Source of the DNA: Tillus elongatus
Taxonomy: Eukaryota > Arthropoda > Insecta > Coleoptera > Cleridae
Assembly (NCBI GenBank): GCA_964006375.1
Contig: OZ023265.1
Span: 156,218,547 to 156,282,546, forward strand
DNA length: 64,000 nt
Reading direction: 5' to 3'
The position numbers and the translations under genes were made by a program. The notes under the pieces are model-generated. The model saw only the letters and a program-made list of their open reading frames with translations. It ran no database searches and was not told the DNA's origin. Below are positions 62,499 through 64,000 of the stretch, piece after piece (the stretch's first letter is position 1; every line of letters starts with the position of its first letter).

Positions 62499-63180
62499 CA
62501 GGGGCGGCTCCTCAATAAGTGCGCCCGTGCGCGCGCACTACCGCCTGCCGTGGAAAAAACAATATATTTTAATAAATTTTTATTCACTTGTTTACCTCCT
62601 GCATTTAACAAACAAAATTAGTGTATCGTGGATGGCAGAGAGTCGGCAGCCATTTATACAGAATACAGAATCAGAATAAGTATAGTGTTAATCATTGCAG
62701 ACGTTATATACATTCATATCCATATAAAGCAGGCGGGCGGCGGTGTGTATTTTTCGGCGCTCTCGGGAAATGCGATACTTCAGTGTGAAATGATCGCCGA
62801 ATCTTGATGATCGTCGTCGAAAACGACCGAATAAGCAATCTGTTGTGCGCTATAAAATTACACACTTCCAGTTGTAGTGGACTTTCGGCACAGCGTGTGT
62901 ACCTACTATGTAGTAATTTTCTTCTTCGCGTCGAATTGTTTCTTAATTAGATCATTTCGTTGTTGTTTACATGTTCTAACAAGACAATTATTATTATTAT
63001 TATTATTATTACTTTGGTTACTACTTCGGGTTGCTTAATAAGTGGACAAAATCATTGTGATACTGTGATTAATTCAGTGGATATTTTAAATTTTAAGGTT
63101 AACCTTTTAAGGGACTTTTTAACTAATATAACGTATAACTAACTAGAGGAAAACTTGGTAAGTAGTTAATAAATATTAAG
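62499..63180 (+). other. Possible hAT-like left terminus and following sequence
   Basis: CAGGGGCGGCTCCTCAATAA at 62499 resembles the CAGTGGCGGCTCGT terminus at 20836. No matching right end or 8-bp duplication was found. The rest, to about 63180, has a TTA microsatellite at 62987-63012 and no recognised coding domain. Weak call. Confidence 0.25.
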
Positions 63181-63234
63181 TTTAGTAAGTAGGTTTCTTT
63201 ATAATACATTTTCGGGGAAAAAATAGGCGAGCCC

Positions 63235-64000
<766 letters not shown>

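Overview
The window looks like the interior of one long arthropod (most likely insect) gene, read on the minus strand. I recognise four consecutive coding exons that join in frame and encode most of the first catalytic domain (C1a) of a transmembrane adenylate cyclase closest to ADCY3. In transcript order they are exon A (56396-56507), exon B (46002-46129), exon C (27458-27616) and exon D (7778-7916). All four have AG/GT splice sites and matching phases. The introns between them are 10.3, 18.4 and 19.5 kb. No first or last exon is visible, so the gene should continue past both window edges.

Nearly everything else is transposable-element sequence packed into these introns, mostly broken and often nested. 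LINEs: a jockey/CR1-like family in four pieces (53-2406, 15228-16440, 16560-18815, 31446-32251), a second LINE (37120-39099), and RNase H-bearing LINE remnants (3790-4410, 46386-46866, 50615-51545). Penelope-like elements with GIY-YIG endonuclease remnants: 20886-22195, 34370-35600, 47505-48905, 58913-59400, 59499-60090 and 62220-62440. Mariner-like elements with long inverted repeats: 25231-26705, 28607-30471, 39957-42022, 43662-45487, 54298-56033, 57129-58712, 60163-62141. There is also a hAT-like shell (20836-23205), several MITE or foldback elements, and a tRNA-derived SINE in three copies.

A modular AT-rich repeat (here 'R') recurs at least a dozen times in both orientations. It usually carries a (TA)n array in its middle. 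Twenty TA arrays of up to about 220 bp were counted; many sit exactly at junctions between elements.

The most interesting signals are RNA motifs. Three unrelated sequence contexts carry hammerhead-ribozyme cores (CTGANGA, hairpin, GAAA, NTH). Two belong to Penelope-like elements, a known association. The third lies in an anonymous repeat family with no visible ORF and has the best-formed stems (28232-28290, minus). Other notable items are a mariner transposase with a probable 86-nt spliceosomal intron, and a 732-bp element with six copies of a terminal motif. I found no CRISPR, operon, prokaryotic or viral genes and no confident functional tRNA gene.
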